From the NCBI RefSeq assembly GCF_006912135.1, contig NZ_VIRS01000005.1, positions 1 through 64,000 on the forward strand: a stretch of DNA of 64,000 nucleotides. The letters run 5' to 3'. The translations under genes and the position numbers were made by a program. Source of the stretch: Cryptosporangium phraense. GTDB lineage: Bacteria > Actinomycetota > Actinomycetes > Mycobacteriales > Cryptosporangiaceae. Position 1 is the stretch's first letter. Every line of letters starts with the position of its first letter. Below, piece by piece: positions 44,735-53,825 of this stretch. A model generated the notes under the pieces. It was not told the DNA's origin and did not search any database. It saw nothing but the letters and a program-made list of their open reading frames with translations.

Positions 44735-46348
44735 CTACGAGCCCCCGCCGACAATCCGCTCGCTCTCCACAGCCGCGGCGATACGGCGGGCCAACGCCTT
44801 CTTGTCCAGCTTGCCCACCGCGGTCTTCGGCAGCGCCGGAACCCACTCCAGTCGCTCGGGCCACTTGAACTTGGCCACGCCCAGCCCTTCCAGGAAAACC
44901 TGCAGGTCGGGCAGCGACACCTCCGACCCGACCAGGTACGCGCACGACCGCTCGCCCAGCCGCTCGTCGGGCATCGCCACGATCGCCGCCTCCCGGATCG
45001 CCGGGTGCCGCAGGACCAGCACCTCGACCTCCTCGGCGCTGATCTTCTCGCCGCCGCGGTTGATGATGTCCTTCAGCCGCCCCTCGATCGACAGCGCGCG
45101 CTCCGGCCCGAACGTCCGGACCGCGACCAGGTCACCGGTCCGGTAGAACCCGTCGGACGTGAACGCCACCGTGTTGATCTCCGGCGCGTCGTAGTAGCCC
45201 CGCAGCGTGTACGGGCCCCGGCAGGCCAGCTCACCCACCTCCCCGTCGGGAACCACGGTCTCGGACGACGGGTCGAGCACGCGGAACTCGTCCAGCGGGG
45301 AGATCGGCGTCCCGACCGTGGTCAGCCGGGCCTCGCGGGGCGCCCCCGAAGCGCTCAGCGCGAAGAACCCCTCCCCCATCCCGAACAACTGCCCGGCCCA
45401 GACGCCGAACGCCTCCAACGCCGAGAACAGCGGCAGCGGCACCTTGGCTCCCGACAGCACGACCCGGCGCAACGACGGCACCACGGCCGGGAACGCCGGA
45501 TGCGCCACTGCCCCGTAGTGCCCGTGGCCGAACAGCACGTCGGTGGCCCGTTCGGCCGCCAGCAGCGGCAACGCCTCGTCCAGCCCCGGCGACGTGAGCA
45601 CCAGGCACCCGCCGACGCTGTGCGGCGCGTGCACCCCGCAGACGATGCCGGCATTGTGGACGATCGGGATCAGGTGCCCGTTGCGGGTCGTCTCGTCCCA
45701 GCCGGACGCCTCGGCGTAGGCCCGCGCGTTGTACCAGTACTCGGCGTGCAGCCGCGGTATCACCTTCGGCACGCCGGTCGTGCCGCCGGAGAGCTGGAAC
45801 GCGGCCACGCCGTCGGGGTCGAGCGACGACTGGATCCGGTCGACGACCTTCCGGGCCAGGGCGTCGTCGTTCCCGGACGGCAGCGCGTCCAACCGGAGCA
45901 GCGTTCCGATCCCCAGCCTCCGCGCGAACTCCACCAGGTCGAAGCGGCCCCCGGCTTCGACCAGGTGCGCCGCCGCCCCGGTCTTCCCGGCGATCGCCCG
46001 GATCTCGTACTCGCGGTGCGCGGTCAGCGTGCAGACCGGGACCAGACCGGCCTTGAGCAGCCCGTACCAGGCCACCACGCTCGCCAGCCGGTTGCCGATC
46101 TGCAGGACGACCCGGTCGCCCGGCGCCAGCCCCAGCTCCACCAGCCCGAGCGCGAGCCGATCGGCCCGCCCGTCCAGCTCGCGGTAGGTCAGCCGGCCGT
46201 CGGGCGCCACCACCGCGTCCCGATCTCCGAACCGCTCCGCGATCGACCGGAACTCGGCCGCGATCGGCCGCGTGCCCCAGGCCCCGGCCGCGCGGTAGCG
46301 CGCAACGACGTCGTCGGGGTACCGGATCACGCCGTCGGTCCAGGTCAT
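44735..46348 (-). CDS. aryl-AMP/CoA ligase of the DhbE/EntE-like ANL group
   Basis: The 537-aa protein has [20 protein letters not shown] (core motif typical of 2,3-dihydroxybenzoate or salicylate AMP ligases), [54 protein letters not shown] and the C-terminal Lys in [13 protein letters not shown]. It adenylates an aromatic or cyclic acid. A divergent salicylyl-CoA-type hydroxylase supports an aryl-acid substrate. It shares the control region 46388-46417 with that gene. Confidence 0.88.
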   Translation of the reverse strand: MTWTDGVIRYPDDVVARYRAAGAWGTRPIAAEFRSIAERFGDRDAVVAPDGRLTYRELDGRADRLALGLVELGLAPGDRVVLQIGNRLASVVAWYGLLKAGLVPVCTLTAHREYEIRAIAGKTGAAAHLVEAGGRFDLVEFARRLGIGTLLRLDALPSGNDDALARKVVDRIQSSLDPDGVAAFQLSGGTTGVPKVIPRLHAEYWYNARAYAEASGWDETTRNGHLIPIVHNAGIVCGVHAPHSVGGCLVLTSPGLDEALPLLAAERATDVLFGHGHYGAVAHPAFPAVVPSLRRVVLSGAKVPLPLFSALEAFGVWAGQLFGMGEGFFALSASGAPREARLTTVGTPISPLDEFRVLDPSSETVVPDGEVGELACRGPYTLRGYYDAPEINTVAFTSDGFYRTGDLVAVRTFGPERALSIEGRLKDIINRGGEKISAEEVEVLVLRHPAIREAAIVAMPDERLGERSCAYLVGSEVSLPDLQVFLEGLGVAKFKWPERLEWVPALPKTAVGKLDKKALARRIAAAVESERIVGGGS

Positions 46349-46387
46349 GCTGGGAATCTAACCCGGTCGGACACATCTGTCAAAAGA

Positions 46388-46417
46388 TTGACGTTAACGT
46401 CGACCGAGATCTACGGT
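46388..46417 (+). promoter_or_regulatory. promoter and TetR-type palindrome of the catabolic cluster
   Basis: TTGACG (46388-46393), an 18-nt spacer and TACGGT (46412-46417) place the -10 seven nt before ATG 46425 (leaderless). Over the -35 lies TGACGTTAACGTCGAC (46389-46404), containing the perfect 12-bp palindrome GACGTTAACGTC. GTCAA-N4-TTGAC (46379-46392) abuts it. The palindrome matches the site before the TetR gene (52029-52044) at 12 of 16 positions. Confidence 0.65.
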
Positions 46418-46424
46418 GGACAGC

Positions 46425-47894
46425 ATGAAGCTGCGATCGGTCGCCGTCCTCGGCGGAGGCCCCGGGGGGCTGTACGTCGCCCGGCTGCTGAAATTGAGCC
46501 GCCCGGAGTGCCAGGTCGACGTCTACGAGCAGAGCCCGCCCGAGCAGACGTTCGGGTTCGGCGTCGGGCTGGCGAGCCGGACGCAGCGCAACCTCGCCGC
46601 CGCCGACCCGGCCAGCCTGGCCGACATCGTCGGCGCCTCCTACCGGCACGGGATGGCGATGACCGTCGGCGACACTACGGTCCGCCTCCCGGCCGGCGAC
46701 CTGATCGCGATCGGCCGTTCCACGCTGCTGGAGATCCTCCGCCGGCACGCCGAGGCCGCGGGCGTCCGCGTCCACTACGGGTCCCGGATCCCCACACCAC
46801 GAGGCACCGACCTCGTCGTCGCCGCCGACGGCGTCAGCAGCGCCACCCGCGAGGCCGGCGACTTCGGCGCCCGGATCACCACCCACCGCGGCCTCTACCT
46901 CTGGTGCGGCACCGACTTCGCGCTCCCCAGCGCGGTGTTCCGCCCGGCCACGACCGAGTTCGGCACGTTCGTCGCGCACGCCTACCCGTACCGGGCCGAC
47001 CGCAGCACGTTCCTGATCGAGACCGACCAAGACACCTGGCGGCGGGCCGGCTTCGACGCGACCACCGACGACACCCCGTTCGACGCCAGCGACGAGCACT
47101 CGCTCGGCTACCTCACCAAGGCGTTCCACGACGAACTGCAGGGCCACCCGCTGATCGGCAACCGCACCCGCTGGCTGCGCTTCCGCACGGTGACCTGCGA
47201 CCGCTGGCACGACGGCAACGTCGTCCTGCTCGGCGACGCGGTCCACACCGCGCACTACTCGATCGGCTCGGGCACGAAGCTGGCCATGGAGGACGGGATC
47301 GCGCTGGTCCGGGCCCTGGACGAGGCCGGCGACCTGGAGACCGCGCTGCGCCGGTACGAGGAGGAGCGCCGTCCCGAGGTCGAGCACCTGCAGGAGACCG
47401 CCCACCGCAGCATGCTCTGGTGGGAGTCCTTCCCCGGGCGGCTCGAGGTTCCGGTCGAGACGTTGCTGGTCTCGTACATGACCCGGGCCGGGAAGGTCAC
47501 GCTCGACCGCTTCGCGGATCTCGCCCCGGAGGTCGTCCGGGTCGCGCTGGCCCGGTTCGCCGGCTGCGACCCGGCGTCGGTCCCCGACTCCGGCCGGGCC
47601 GCCTGGGTGCTCCGCGACCGTACGGTCGGCGCGTCCGGCCGTGCTCCGGTCCCGGTCGATCTCCCGGACGCCTGGGGAGCGTCGGCCGACGCGCTGGTCG
47701 GCCGGGTGCGGGGCCCGGTCGTCCTGTCGTGCGCCGACGCCCGGGAGCCGGTCCTCACCCTGTTCGACGTGGGGGAACGGCTCCGTCGCGAGGCTGATAG
47801 CGTCGTGACGGCCCGCCTCGACCGGCGGTGGGCCGAGTTCGCGGCGTCGGCGCTGGCCAGCGGGCGGATCGACTTCGTGGAATTCACCGACTGA
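46425..47894 (+). CDS. FAD-dependent aryl-CoA hydroxylase-like monooxygenase
   Basis: The product has 489 aa from ATG 46425. The N-terminal FAD motif is VAVLGGGPGGLYVARLLKLS. The second FAD region reads GNVVLLGDAVHTAHYSIGSG then TKLAMEDGIALV, and VVAADGVSSATRE gives the DG motif. The pattern, notably LYVARLLKLSRPECQVDVYE, matches the salicylyl-CoA 5-hydroxylase/anthraniloyl-CoA monooxygenase group, which uses NAD(P)H and O2 on a CoA-bound ring. Substrate remains inferred. Followed by a MaoC-like gene 9 nt on. Confidence 0.88.
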   Translation: MKLRSVAVLGGGPGGLYVARLLKLSRPECQVDVYEQSPPEQTFGFGVGLASRTQRNLAAADPASLADIVGASYRHGMAMTVGDTTVRLPAGDLIAIGRSTLLEILRRHAEAAGVRVHYGSRIPTPRGTDLVVAADGVSSATREAGDFGARITTHRGLYLWCGTDFALPSAVFRPATTEFGTFVAHAYPYRADRSTFLIETDQDTWRRAGFDATTDDTPFDASDEHSLGYLTKAFHDELQGHPLIGNRTRWLRFRTVTCDRWHDGNVVLLGDAVHTAHYSIGSGTKLAMEDGIALVRALDEAGDLETALRRYEEERRPEVEHLQETAHRSMLWWESFPGRLEVPVETLLVSYMTRAGKVTLDRFADLAPEVVRVALARFAGCDPASVPDSGRAAWVLRDRTVGASGRAPVPVDLPDAWGASADALVGRVRGPVVLSCADAREPVLTLFDVGERLRREADSVVTARLDRRWAEFAASALASGRIDFVEFTD

Positions 47895-47903
47895 GGGGCC
47901 ATC

Positions 47904-48347
47904 GTGGGACTGCTCCGGGCCGAGGACCTCACGGTCGGCGCGGAGGCCGCGCTCGGCCGCTATACGGTCACCGCGGACGAGATCGTCGAGTTCGGACGGC
48001 AGTGGGACCCGCAGACGTTCCACGTCGACCCGGTCGCGGCCGCGGACAGCTACTTCGGCGAGGTGATCGCCAGCGGGCTGCACACCCTGGGCGTGCTCCA
48101 GCGGCTCGCGGTCCTGGGCGTCTACCAGCACTGGGACGTGATCGCCGGCCGGCGCATCCGCTCGATCGAGCTCACCGCCCCGGTCACCGGAGGCATGACG
48201 CTGGCCGGCACGCTCACGGTCGAGTCGGTCGAGCCCCGCGGCCCGGAACGCGCGCTGGTGACCGTCCGCGGCCGCCTGCGCGACGCGGCCGACGAGCGTC
48301 CGGTACTCGAGGCCGTCTTCGAGATGTACCTCCGCCGCGCGGGCTGA
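47904..48347 (+). CDS. MaoC-like hot-dog-fold dehydratase/thioesterase
   Basis: The product has 147 aa from GTG 47904. The hydratase-2-type core VTADEIVEFGRQWDPQTFHV then DPVAAADSYFGEVIASGLHT has the family Asp and His. Such enzymes hydrate enoyl-CoA or hydrolyse acyl-CoA as dimers. It is translated 9 nt after the FAD hydroxylase, which suggests the next step on the same CoA intermediate. Confidence 0.9.
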   Translation: MGLLRAEDLTVGAEAALGRYTVTADEIVEFGRQWDPQTFHVDPVAAADSYFGEVIASGLHTLGVLQRLAVLGVYQHWDVIAGRRIRSIELTAPVTGGMTLAGTLTVESVEPRGPERALVTVRGRLRDAADERPVLEAVFEMYLRRAG

Positions 48348-48366
48348 CCCTGCTAAGAAAGCGTCC

Positions 48367-49161
48367 ATGCCCGACCAGCGCACCGGTCACGCCTGGGACC
48401 TGATCGTCACACCCTGGCACCTCGACGAGCACCTCTCGGACTTCCCGGTCCCGGCCGGCGCGATCGAGGTCACTCCCCCGTCGCTGCCCGGCGGCCCGGT
48501 CGCCGCGCGGATGAACCGGCTGCACCGGGCGGTCGCCGACGAGGTGGCCCGGGTCGCGCGGCCGCTGGTGCTCTCCGGCGACTGCCCCACGTCCCGCGCG
48601 GCGGTCGCCGCGGTCCAGCGCCGCTTCCCCGACCTGGCCGTCGTCTGGCTCGACGCCCACGGCGACTTCAACACCCCGGCCATCAGCACCAGCGGCTACC
48701 TCGGCGGGATGGCCCTGGCCATGCTGACCGGCCGGACGCCCGGGCTGTTCGGCGACGACCTCGGCCTCCGGCCGATCCCCGACGCCCGGGTTGTCCTGGC
48801 CGACGCCCGCGACCTCGACCCGGCCGAGCGCGACGCCCTCGCCGCCGGCCGGGTCCGGCGCGTTCCCGCCGACCCGGCCGCGCTGGCCGCCGCCGTCGGC
48901 GACCTCGGCTCCGTTCCGGTCTACCTGCACCTCGATATCGACGTCATCGACGGCGCCGAACTGCCCGGCGCGCGGTTCCCGTCCGGTCCGGGGCCGACGC
49001 TCGCGCAGATCGAGGAGTGCCTGTCGGCGATCTGTGCCGTGGCCGACGTCCGCGCGGCCTATCTGGCCTGTGCGTGGCTGCCCGACCGCGTCGGCGACCG
49101 CGCGGCCCGGGACACGATCGCCCGGCTCACCCGGGCCCTCGGCGCCGACCCGGCCTACTGA
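48367..49161 (+). CDS. arginase/agmatinase-fold protein with atypical first metal ligand
   Basis: The 264-aa ureohydrolase-like fold shows VVWLDAHGDFN (Asp96, His98, Asp100) and YLHLDIDVID (Asp190, Asp192), both metal-binding motifs. The first ligand motif, normally GGDHS, is LSGDCPTS, so His is replaced by Cys73. This occurs in a divergent arginase-like subgroup; the reaction may not be arginine hydrolysis. It lies third in the rightward operon of the catabolic cluster. Confidence 0.82.
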   Translation: MPDQRTGHAWDLIVTPWHLDEHLSDFPVPAGAIEVTPPSLPGGPVAARMNRLHRAVADEVARVARPLVLSGDCPTSRAAVAAVQRRFPDLAVVWLDAHGDFNTPAISTSGYLGGMALAMLTGRTPGLFGDDLGLRPIPDARVVLADARDLDPAERDALAAGRVRRVPADPAALAAAVGDLGSVPVYLHLDIDVIDGAELPGARFPSGPGPTLAQIEECLSAICAVADVRAAYLACAWLPDRVGDRAARDTIARLTRALGADPAY

Positions 49162-49185
49162 TCCCTCTCCACCGCTCCGGCGCGG

Positions 49186-50409
49186 TCAGGCCGGGAACCG
49201 GGCTCCGAGCCACTTCTCGATCACGGCCGACGCGAGCTCGTTGCCCGACGGCCCGTCCGGCGTGAGCGGGCGTCCGAAGTGGGTGCCGGCCACCGCGTCG
49301 ACGGTCAGGTCGTCCGCGCCCAGGGCCTGGGAGAACGCGGCGATGTCGGACGGGAACGAGGCCTGGTCGCCGGTGAACTCCAGCAGCAGCGTCGGCACGG
49401 TCACGCCGGGAGCGCAGCGCAGGAAGTCGGCGTTCGTGGTGTTCGCGCTCCACGTCGACATCCAGGCCTCGGCGGTCGACAGCCGGCCGAAGCCGACCAG
49501 CCCGTAGTTCGTGAGGTCCGGGCGACGGCCGAACAGCGACCCGTACGGCCGGGCGTTCGGGTCGATCGAGAGGTCGACGTTGCGCAGGTCGGCGTCGGTG
49601 CGATGGACCGTGAGCAGACGTGGGACCAGCGCACGGCGCCGCTGCGAAGCGTCCGCGTGGGCTTTGTAGGAGCGGTTGGCCGACCGGGCCTCGGCCACCA
49701 TCGCGGCGGCGGTGGCGTCGAGCCGGCGGACGCGGTCGGCTTGGGCGGCGCGGTAGCGGGCGACGAAGTCGGCGCCGTACTCGGCCGGGGCGGGCGCGTC
49801 GCGGAAGCCGTTCGCGGCGGCGAACGGGTCGAGGGCCGGGTCGACCGAGAGCGGGTCGGCCTCGTCGGTGACCGACGGGTCGATGACGCGCTGCAGCAGC
49901 GCACCCTGGCCCGGGTGCGGGGCGAGGAAGATCGCGCCGTCGGGAAGCGGCATCGTCGCGTCGGGGAGCGCGACCGGGCGGCCGGAGGGCGCGGTGCCGA
50001 GACGATCGGTCCGCGCGGCCTGCTCGACGTAGAACGCGGCCAGCGTGCCGCCGCCGGAGTGGCCGAGCGTAACGACGTGGTCGAAACCGGACTCGTGGAG
50101 AAAGACTTGGCCGGCGGCGAAGTCGAGGATCGCCTGCTCGTGGAGGAGGTTCAGGTCGTTGTTGAGCGAGCGCGAGCCCTGGGTCCAGACCGCGTACCCG
50201 GCGGCCAGCAGGTACGGCACCAGCGTGTGATGCGTGACGTCCTGGCGGGGGTGCATGAGCGTGACGACGCTGCGCGCCCGGCCGGGGACGCGCAGGACGC
50301 CGGTAACGGCCGCACCGTCGACCGTGGACAGCTCGTGCACCGAGGTCGCGACGTCGTCGGAGACGGCCGGGCCGGCGTCCGCGTAGCGCCCGGCGCCGAG
50401 CCGCGTCAT
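49186..50409 (-). CDS. alpha/beta hydrolase
   Basis: The product has 407 aa from ATG 50409, overlapping the upstream small gene as ATGA. Nucleophile elbow VVTLGHSGGGTLAAFYVEQA, acid region VPTLLLEFTGDQASFPSDI and terminal His in VAGTHFGRPL complete a serine hydrolase triad. It is larger than usual because of a helical cap (~180-290). Last gene of a four-gene leftward operon with VOC and maleate-isomerase-like proteins. Substrate unknown. Confidence 0.85.
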   Translation of the reverse strand: MTRLGAGRYADAGPAVSDDVATSVHELSTVDGAAVTGVLRVPGRARSVVTLMHPRQDVTHHTLVPYLLAAGYAVWTQGSRSLNNDLNLLHEQAILDFAAGQVFLHESGFDHVVTLGHSGGGTLAAFYVEQAARTDRLGTAPSGRPVALPDATMPLPDGAIFLAPHPGQGALLQRVIDPSVTDEADPLSVDPALDPFAAANGFRDAPAPAEYGADFVARYRAAQADRVRRLDATAAAMVAEARSANRSYKAHADASQRRRALVPRLLTVHRTDADLRNVDLSIDPNARPYGSLFGRRPDLTNYGLVGFGRLSTAEAWMSTWSANTTNADFLRCAPGVTVPTLLLEFTGDQASFPSDIAAFSQALGADDLTVDAVAGTHFGRPLTPDGPSGNELASAVIEKWLGARFPA

Positions 50410-50648
50410 CGGGCTTCCGTGCGGAGCGCGTTCTTGTCCCACTGGGCGATCCGGGCGCCGTCCAGGCCGGCGACGCAGCTGTACCAGACCGCGTGCCGGA
50501 CGCCGGTGGCCCGGCGGTCGATCGAGATCGGCCGGTCGGACTCGAGGACGAAGTACGGACCGATCCGGCCGACCGTCACGTCGGGCAGGTCGCGGGCGAC
50601 CGCGGCGATCGACGCGTTCTCGGGGACGTCGAGCACGAACAGCCTCAT
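50406..50648 (-). CDS. small conserved-type protein of unknown function
   Basis: The product has 80 aa, with ATGA overlaps at both ends, so it is firmly part of the operon. The sequence (MRLFVLDVPENASIAAVARD ... RATGVRHAVWYSCVAGLDGA) is compact and globular-looking, without signal peptide or metal motif. Possibly a small subunit or accessory of the neighbouring hydrolase or VOC enzyme. Confidence 0.75.
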   Translation of the reverse strand: MRLFVLDVPENASIAAVARDLPDVTVGRIGPYFVLESDRPISIDRRATGVRHAVWYSCVAGLDGARIAQWDKNALRTEAR

Positions 50649-51253
50649 CGGGCGTCCTGCCAGTGCCCGGCCCGCTCGACGATCAGCTCGGCCTTCCGGA
50701 CGAGCAGGTCGTCGAGGGTCGCGCCCGGGCGCGAGACGACGTCGACGAGCGCGTCGATGGTCAGGTTCGCGTCGAGATCCTCCTGGGGCGTCACCGGGCG
50801 CATCGCCCGGGTGATCTCGACCATGTACCCGTTCGGGTCGTGGGTGTAGATCGACTCGATCGTCTCGTGCTGGATCTGCATCTCGACCGGCCAGGCGCTG
50901 GCGTCCAGGCGGCGCCGGTACTCGAGCAGGTTCTCCTCCGAGTCGACGTGCAGGGCCAGGTGCCGCGAGCGGACGAACCAGTCGGGCGTCTCGTCGTCGA
51001 ACCGGGCGTAGACGTCGCCTTTGGTCACGTCGGGAGTCGGCAGGCCGAAATAGTAGAAGAACGCGAGGCGGTCACCACCGCCGATGTCGAAGAAGAAGTG
51101 GATGAAGTCCGGGTGGGCCTCCGGGCCCCAGCCCGCGGCGCAGATCGAGTGCACGACCGGGAAGCCGAGCGTGTCGCGGTAGAACGCGACGGTCGCGGCC
51201 GGGTCGAACGTCGGGAACGCGGCGTGGTCGACGCCGCGGACGAGGTGGTCCAT
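50645..51253 (-). CDS. VOC-family (glyoxalase/extradiol dioxygenase-like) metalloenzyme
   Basis: The 202-aa protein has paired beta-alpha-beta-beta-beta modules. Metal ligands are in GVDHAAFPT (His), SRHLALHVDS (His) and GYMVEITRAM (Glu), the 2-His-1-Glu set. VFYRDTLGFPVVHS-like text marks module 1. It may be an extradiol dioxygenase or isomerase for a ring intermediate. First-strand metal residues are intact. Translationally coupled to the small gene downstream. Confidence 0.88.
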   Translation of the reverse strand: MDHLVRGVDHAAFPTFDPAATVAFYRDTLGFPVVHSICAAGWGPEAHPDFIHFFFDIGGGDRLAFFYYFGLPTPDVTKGDVYARFDDETPDWFVRSRHLALHVDSEENLLEYRRRLDASAWPVEMQIQHETIESIYTHDPNGYMVEITRAMRPVTPQEDLDANLTIDALVDVVSRPGATLDDLLVRKAELIVERAGHWQDAR

Positions 51254-51262
51254 CTCTCCTCC

Positions 51263-51997
51263 TCAGGCGGTCAGCAGCGAGCCCGCGTGCGGGATCGCGA
51301 CCGGCAGGTCGTTGGCGCGCAGGATGCTGTAGGCGCCGGCCGTCGCGGCCGACAGGACCGGCAGGCCGAACTCCTGCTCGGCCTGCTCGACGAGCTCCAG
51401 GGACGGCATCTGGACGCACGCGGAGATCACCAGCGCGTCGACGCCGGTGAGGTCCAGTGACCGCGCCGCGGCCATCACCCGGTCGCCGGGGATGCGGCCG
51501 ACCTCGGCGTTGTCCTCGACCTCGAGCGCGCGCCAGTCGGCGACCGCGAACCCCTCGGCCTCGAGGTAGTGGACGACCTTCTCGGCGAGGGGGCGCAGGT
51601 ACGGGGTGACGAGCGCGATCCGTTGGGCCTTCAGGGCCCGGAGGCCCTCGGTGAGGGCACCGGCGCTGGATCGCACCTTCGTTTCGGCGCCGCCCGCGGC
51701 CAGCTGCTCGGCGACTTTGGCCTCGACGCGCTGGTGTTCGCCCGGGCCGGCCGCCATCAGCGCGACCAGGCAGGCGTAGAGGAGCACGTCGGGGGCGGCG
51801 TCGCCGAGCTCGAGGACACAGCGCTCACGCTGCGCGTTCATCGCGGCGAGGCCCTCGGGCGAGACCTTGGCCATCCGCATCCGGCTGGCGTGGAACGAGA
51901 ACGACGCGTCGGGGTGGCGACGCAGGAGCGCCGGCATCTCGGTCTCGACGGTGACGTTCGAGCTGGGGACGACGAGCCCTACGCGTACGTGCTTCAT
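51263..51997 (-). CDS. Asp/Glu racemase superfamily, maleate cis-trans isomerase-like
   Basis: The product has 244 aa from ATG 51997; ATG 52006 adds three residues. VGLVVPSSNVTVETEMPALL is the diagnostic N-terminus of maleate isomerase/arylmalonate decarboxylase relatives. The two active-site Cys lie in LLYACLVALMA and LVISACVQMPS. Maleate isomerase makes fumarate late in nicotinate- or gentisate-like ring degradation. First gene of the leftward operon, divergent from the TetR gene. Confidence 0.88.
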   Translation of the reverse strand: MKHVRVGLVVPSSNVTVETEMPALLRRHPDASFSFHASRMRMAKVSPEGLAAMNAQRERCVLELGDAAPDVLLYACLVALMAAGPGEHQRVEAKVAEQLAAGGAETKVRSSAGALTEGLRALKAQRIALVTPYLRPLAEKVVHYLEAEGFAVADWRALEVEDNAEVGRIPGDRVMAAARSLDLTGVDALVISACVQMPSLELVEQAEQEFGLPVLSAATAGAYSILRANDLPVAIPHAGSLLTA

Positions 51998-52028
51998 GAT
52001 TCTCATGGTTCAACGCGCGTGGCGAAAA

Positions 52029-52044
52029 GTCAACGCGAGCGTCA
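52029..52044. promoter_or_regulatory. TetR-type operator between maleate-isomerase operon and tetR
   Basis: GTCAACGCGAGCGTCA (reverse TGACGCTCGCGTTGAC) is a near-palindrome with consensus TGACG-N6-CGT-like symmetry. It matches the site at 46389-46404 at 12 of 16 positions. It sits in the short divergent gap, so one repressor could close both units. Confidence 0.6.
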
Positions 52045-52063
52045 TTCGATACCGTGATCGACT

Positions 52064-52744
52064 ATGAACAGCGAGCGGACGAAGACTCGTCGGGGCCTGG
52101 TCGAGCAGGAGATCTACGTCCAGGCAACCAAGCTGTTCGCCGAACGCGGCTTCGCCGGGACGAACTTCCAGGACATCGCCGACGCCGTCGGCCTCACCCG
52201 GCCGGCGCTGTACCACTACGTGAGCAGCAAGGACGAGCTGCTGGCCAAGCTGGTCGCCGAGATCACCCAGGACGCGGCGAACGACATCGCCGCCGAGGCC
52301 GCGCGGGCGGACGTGGACGCGGCCCAGAAGCTGCGCTCGATCGTCGCCGGCACGGCCCGGCGCCAGGGCGAGCACGCCGACCGGTTCCGGCTGCTGGTGC
52401 GGTCTGAGGCCGACCTGCCGGAGGAGATCGCGGCCGCGCACGAGGCCGGTCGGCGCGCGGTGCTCAAGTCGATCGCGGGCGTGATCGAGGAGGGGGTCGG
52501 GGACGGCACGTTCCGGACCGTCGATCCGCGCGTGGCGGCGCTCGGCGTGCTGGGGATGGTGAACTGGGTGGCGTGGTGGTACCGGCCCGGCGGCCGGGAC
52601 GACCTGGGTGCGGTCTGCGACGAGCTGGCCGAGATGGCGGTGGCCGGCCTGCGCGGCCGGGACGGTTCGGCGGCGCCCCGGTCGGCCGCCGACGCACTCG
52701 CCGTCGTGCGCGAGGACCTGAACCGGCTCGAACGCCTTCTGTGA
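52064..52744 (+). CDS. TetR-family repressor, probable regulator of the catabolic cluster
   Basis: The product has 226 aa from ATG 52064. Its N-terminal HTH (~15-60) reads QATKLFAERGFAGTNFQDIA then DAVGLTRPALYHYVSSKDEL, a textbook TetR domain. The C-terminal domain (KLRSIVAGTARRQGEHADRF, VLGMVNWVAWWYRP) resembles the FadR/KstR2-like group that senses acyl-CoA. That matches a cluster built on CoA esters and the palindromes at 46389 and 52029. Confidence 0.9.
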   Translation: MNSERTKTRRGLVEQEIYVQATKLFAERGFAGTNFQDIADAVGLTRPALYHYVSSKDELLAKLVAEITQDAANDIAAEAARADVDAAQKLRSIVAGTARRQGEHADRFRLLVRSEADLPEEIAAAHEAGRRAVLKSIAGVIEEGVGDGTFRTVDPRVAALGVLGMVNWVAWWYRPGGRDDLGAVCDELAEMAVAGLRGRDGSAAPRSAADALAVVREDLNRLERLL

Positions 52745-52759
52745 GTTTACGCTGGTCGT

Positions 52760-53221
52760 ATGTCCTACGCCGTGGATTTCGCCGCTGTCTCGACCGTCGG
52801 GCTGGAGTCGTCGCCGGTGGCCGCGACCCTGGCCGGCCTCCGCGCCAACGAGGCCCGGTACTTCAAGAACAAGTACGACCACGTCTTCACGGTCGAGCCG
52901 GCCGCCGACGCCGAGGAGACGATCGCCTGGGTGAGCCGGATCCTCGCGGACGAGCGCGGCATCGTCATCGCGTCGCCCCCGCTGGAGGCGACGACGTTCC
53001 AGGTCGAGGACACGAAGTGGGCGTACGTCTTCTACGAGAGCGGCCTGTCGATCAACGTGTTGTACGCGCTCGAGGACGGCGGAAAGCGCGCGGTCGGGTT
53101 CAAGCTCTCCGACGGGATGGAGGTGCCGGACGAGCTCTCCTCGTTCAAGTTCGCCCGGCAGAAGTCGAAGCTGGCGGGCACGATCCGCGGCTCGTACTTC
53201 GTCATCAAGGGCGAGTACTGA
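52760..53221 (+). CDS. conserved actinobacterial protein of unknown function
   Basis: The product has 153 aa from ATG 52760, with TACGCT 6 nt upstream, so it has its own leaderless promoter although tetR ends 15 nt before. It contains NEARYFKNKYDHVFTVEPAA, YVFYESGLSINVLYALEDGG and the end GTIRGSYFVIKGEY, a pattern common in actinobacteria and sometimes labelled phage tail protein without support. No catalytic motif seen. It overlaps the convergent acetyltransferase by 17 bp. Confidence 0.8.
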   Translation: MSYAVDFAAVSTVGLESSPVAATLAGLRANEARYFKNKYDHVFTVEPAADAEETIAWVSRILADERGIVIASPPLEATTFQVEDTKWAYVFYESGLSINVLYALEDGGKRAVGFKLSDGMEVPDELSSFKFARQKSKLAGTIRGSYFVIKGEY

Positions 53222-53753
53222 TCTCGTAGCGCACGCCGCCGTGTTCGGCGCCCTCGACGTCCGCCAGGTCGGGCGGGGTGTCGATGGTGCCGGTCAGCGT
53301 CATCCCGAGTTTCTCCAGCACGTTCCTGGAGGGTCGGTTCACGGCCATCGTGTCGGCCCAGACCGTGTGCACTTTCAGTTCGGTGAAGGCGCGGTCGATG
53401 AGGGCCCGGGAGCCTTCGGTGGCATATCCCTTGCCCCATTCGTCCCGGCGGAGGCGGTAGCCGAGTTCTACTTCGTCGGTCGTCGTCCCGTCTTCCGGGC
53501 GGAGGAAGAACCAGCCGAGGAACGCACCGGTGTCCTTGTGCTGCGCGGCGAACACGCCGAACTTGCCGTCCCACATCTCGTAGCCGGCCAGGATGATCGG
53601 CAGGACGCGCTCGCGGACGGTCTCCGGTGGGGTCGGGGAGGTGGACAGGTAGCGCAGGACGGGTGGGTCGCTGTCGAGCTCGATCAGCAGGTCCGCGTCG
53701 GCGGCGGTGAAGCGGCGCAGGACGAGGCGGTCGGTCTCGAGGTAGACGTGCAT
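53205..53753 (-). CDS. GNAT-family N-acetyltransferase (RimJ/RimL-like)
   Basis: The product has 182 aa from ATG 53753. The GNAT pattern: LETDRLVLRRFTAADADLL, the acetyl-CoA loop LGYRLRRDEWGKGYATEGSR and NRPSRNVLEKLGM at the end, typical of RimJ/RimL-type enzymes acetylating amino groups of proteins or small molecules. Substrate unknown. Convergent with the gene at 52760. Confidence 0.92.
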   Translation of the reverse strand: MHVYLETDRLVLRRFTAADADLLIELDSDPPVLRYLSTSPTPPETVRERVLPIILAGYEMWDGKFGVFAAQHKDTGAFLGWFFLRPEDGTTTDEVELGYRLRRDEWGKGYATEGSRALIDRAFTELKVHTVWADTMAVNRPSRNVLEKLGMTLTGTIDTPPDLADVEGAEHGGVRYEISTRP

Positions 53754-53825
53754 GGATGCATGGTGGTCCAAGCAGACCCGCGGCCTCGGCTTGAGCGGTC
53801 GCTCAAATCGGGGCATGCTGAGGGC

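Noticed and set aside
52760-53221. Phage tail protein, hence prophage
   Set aside because: That label attaches to similar proteins without evidence; no other phage gene lies near.
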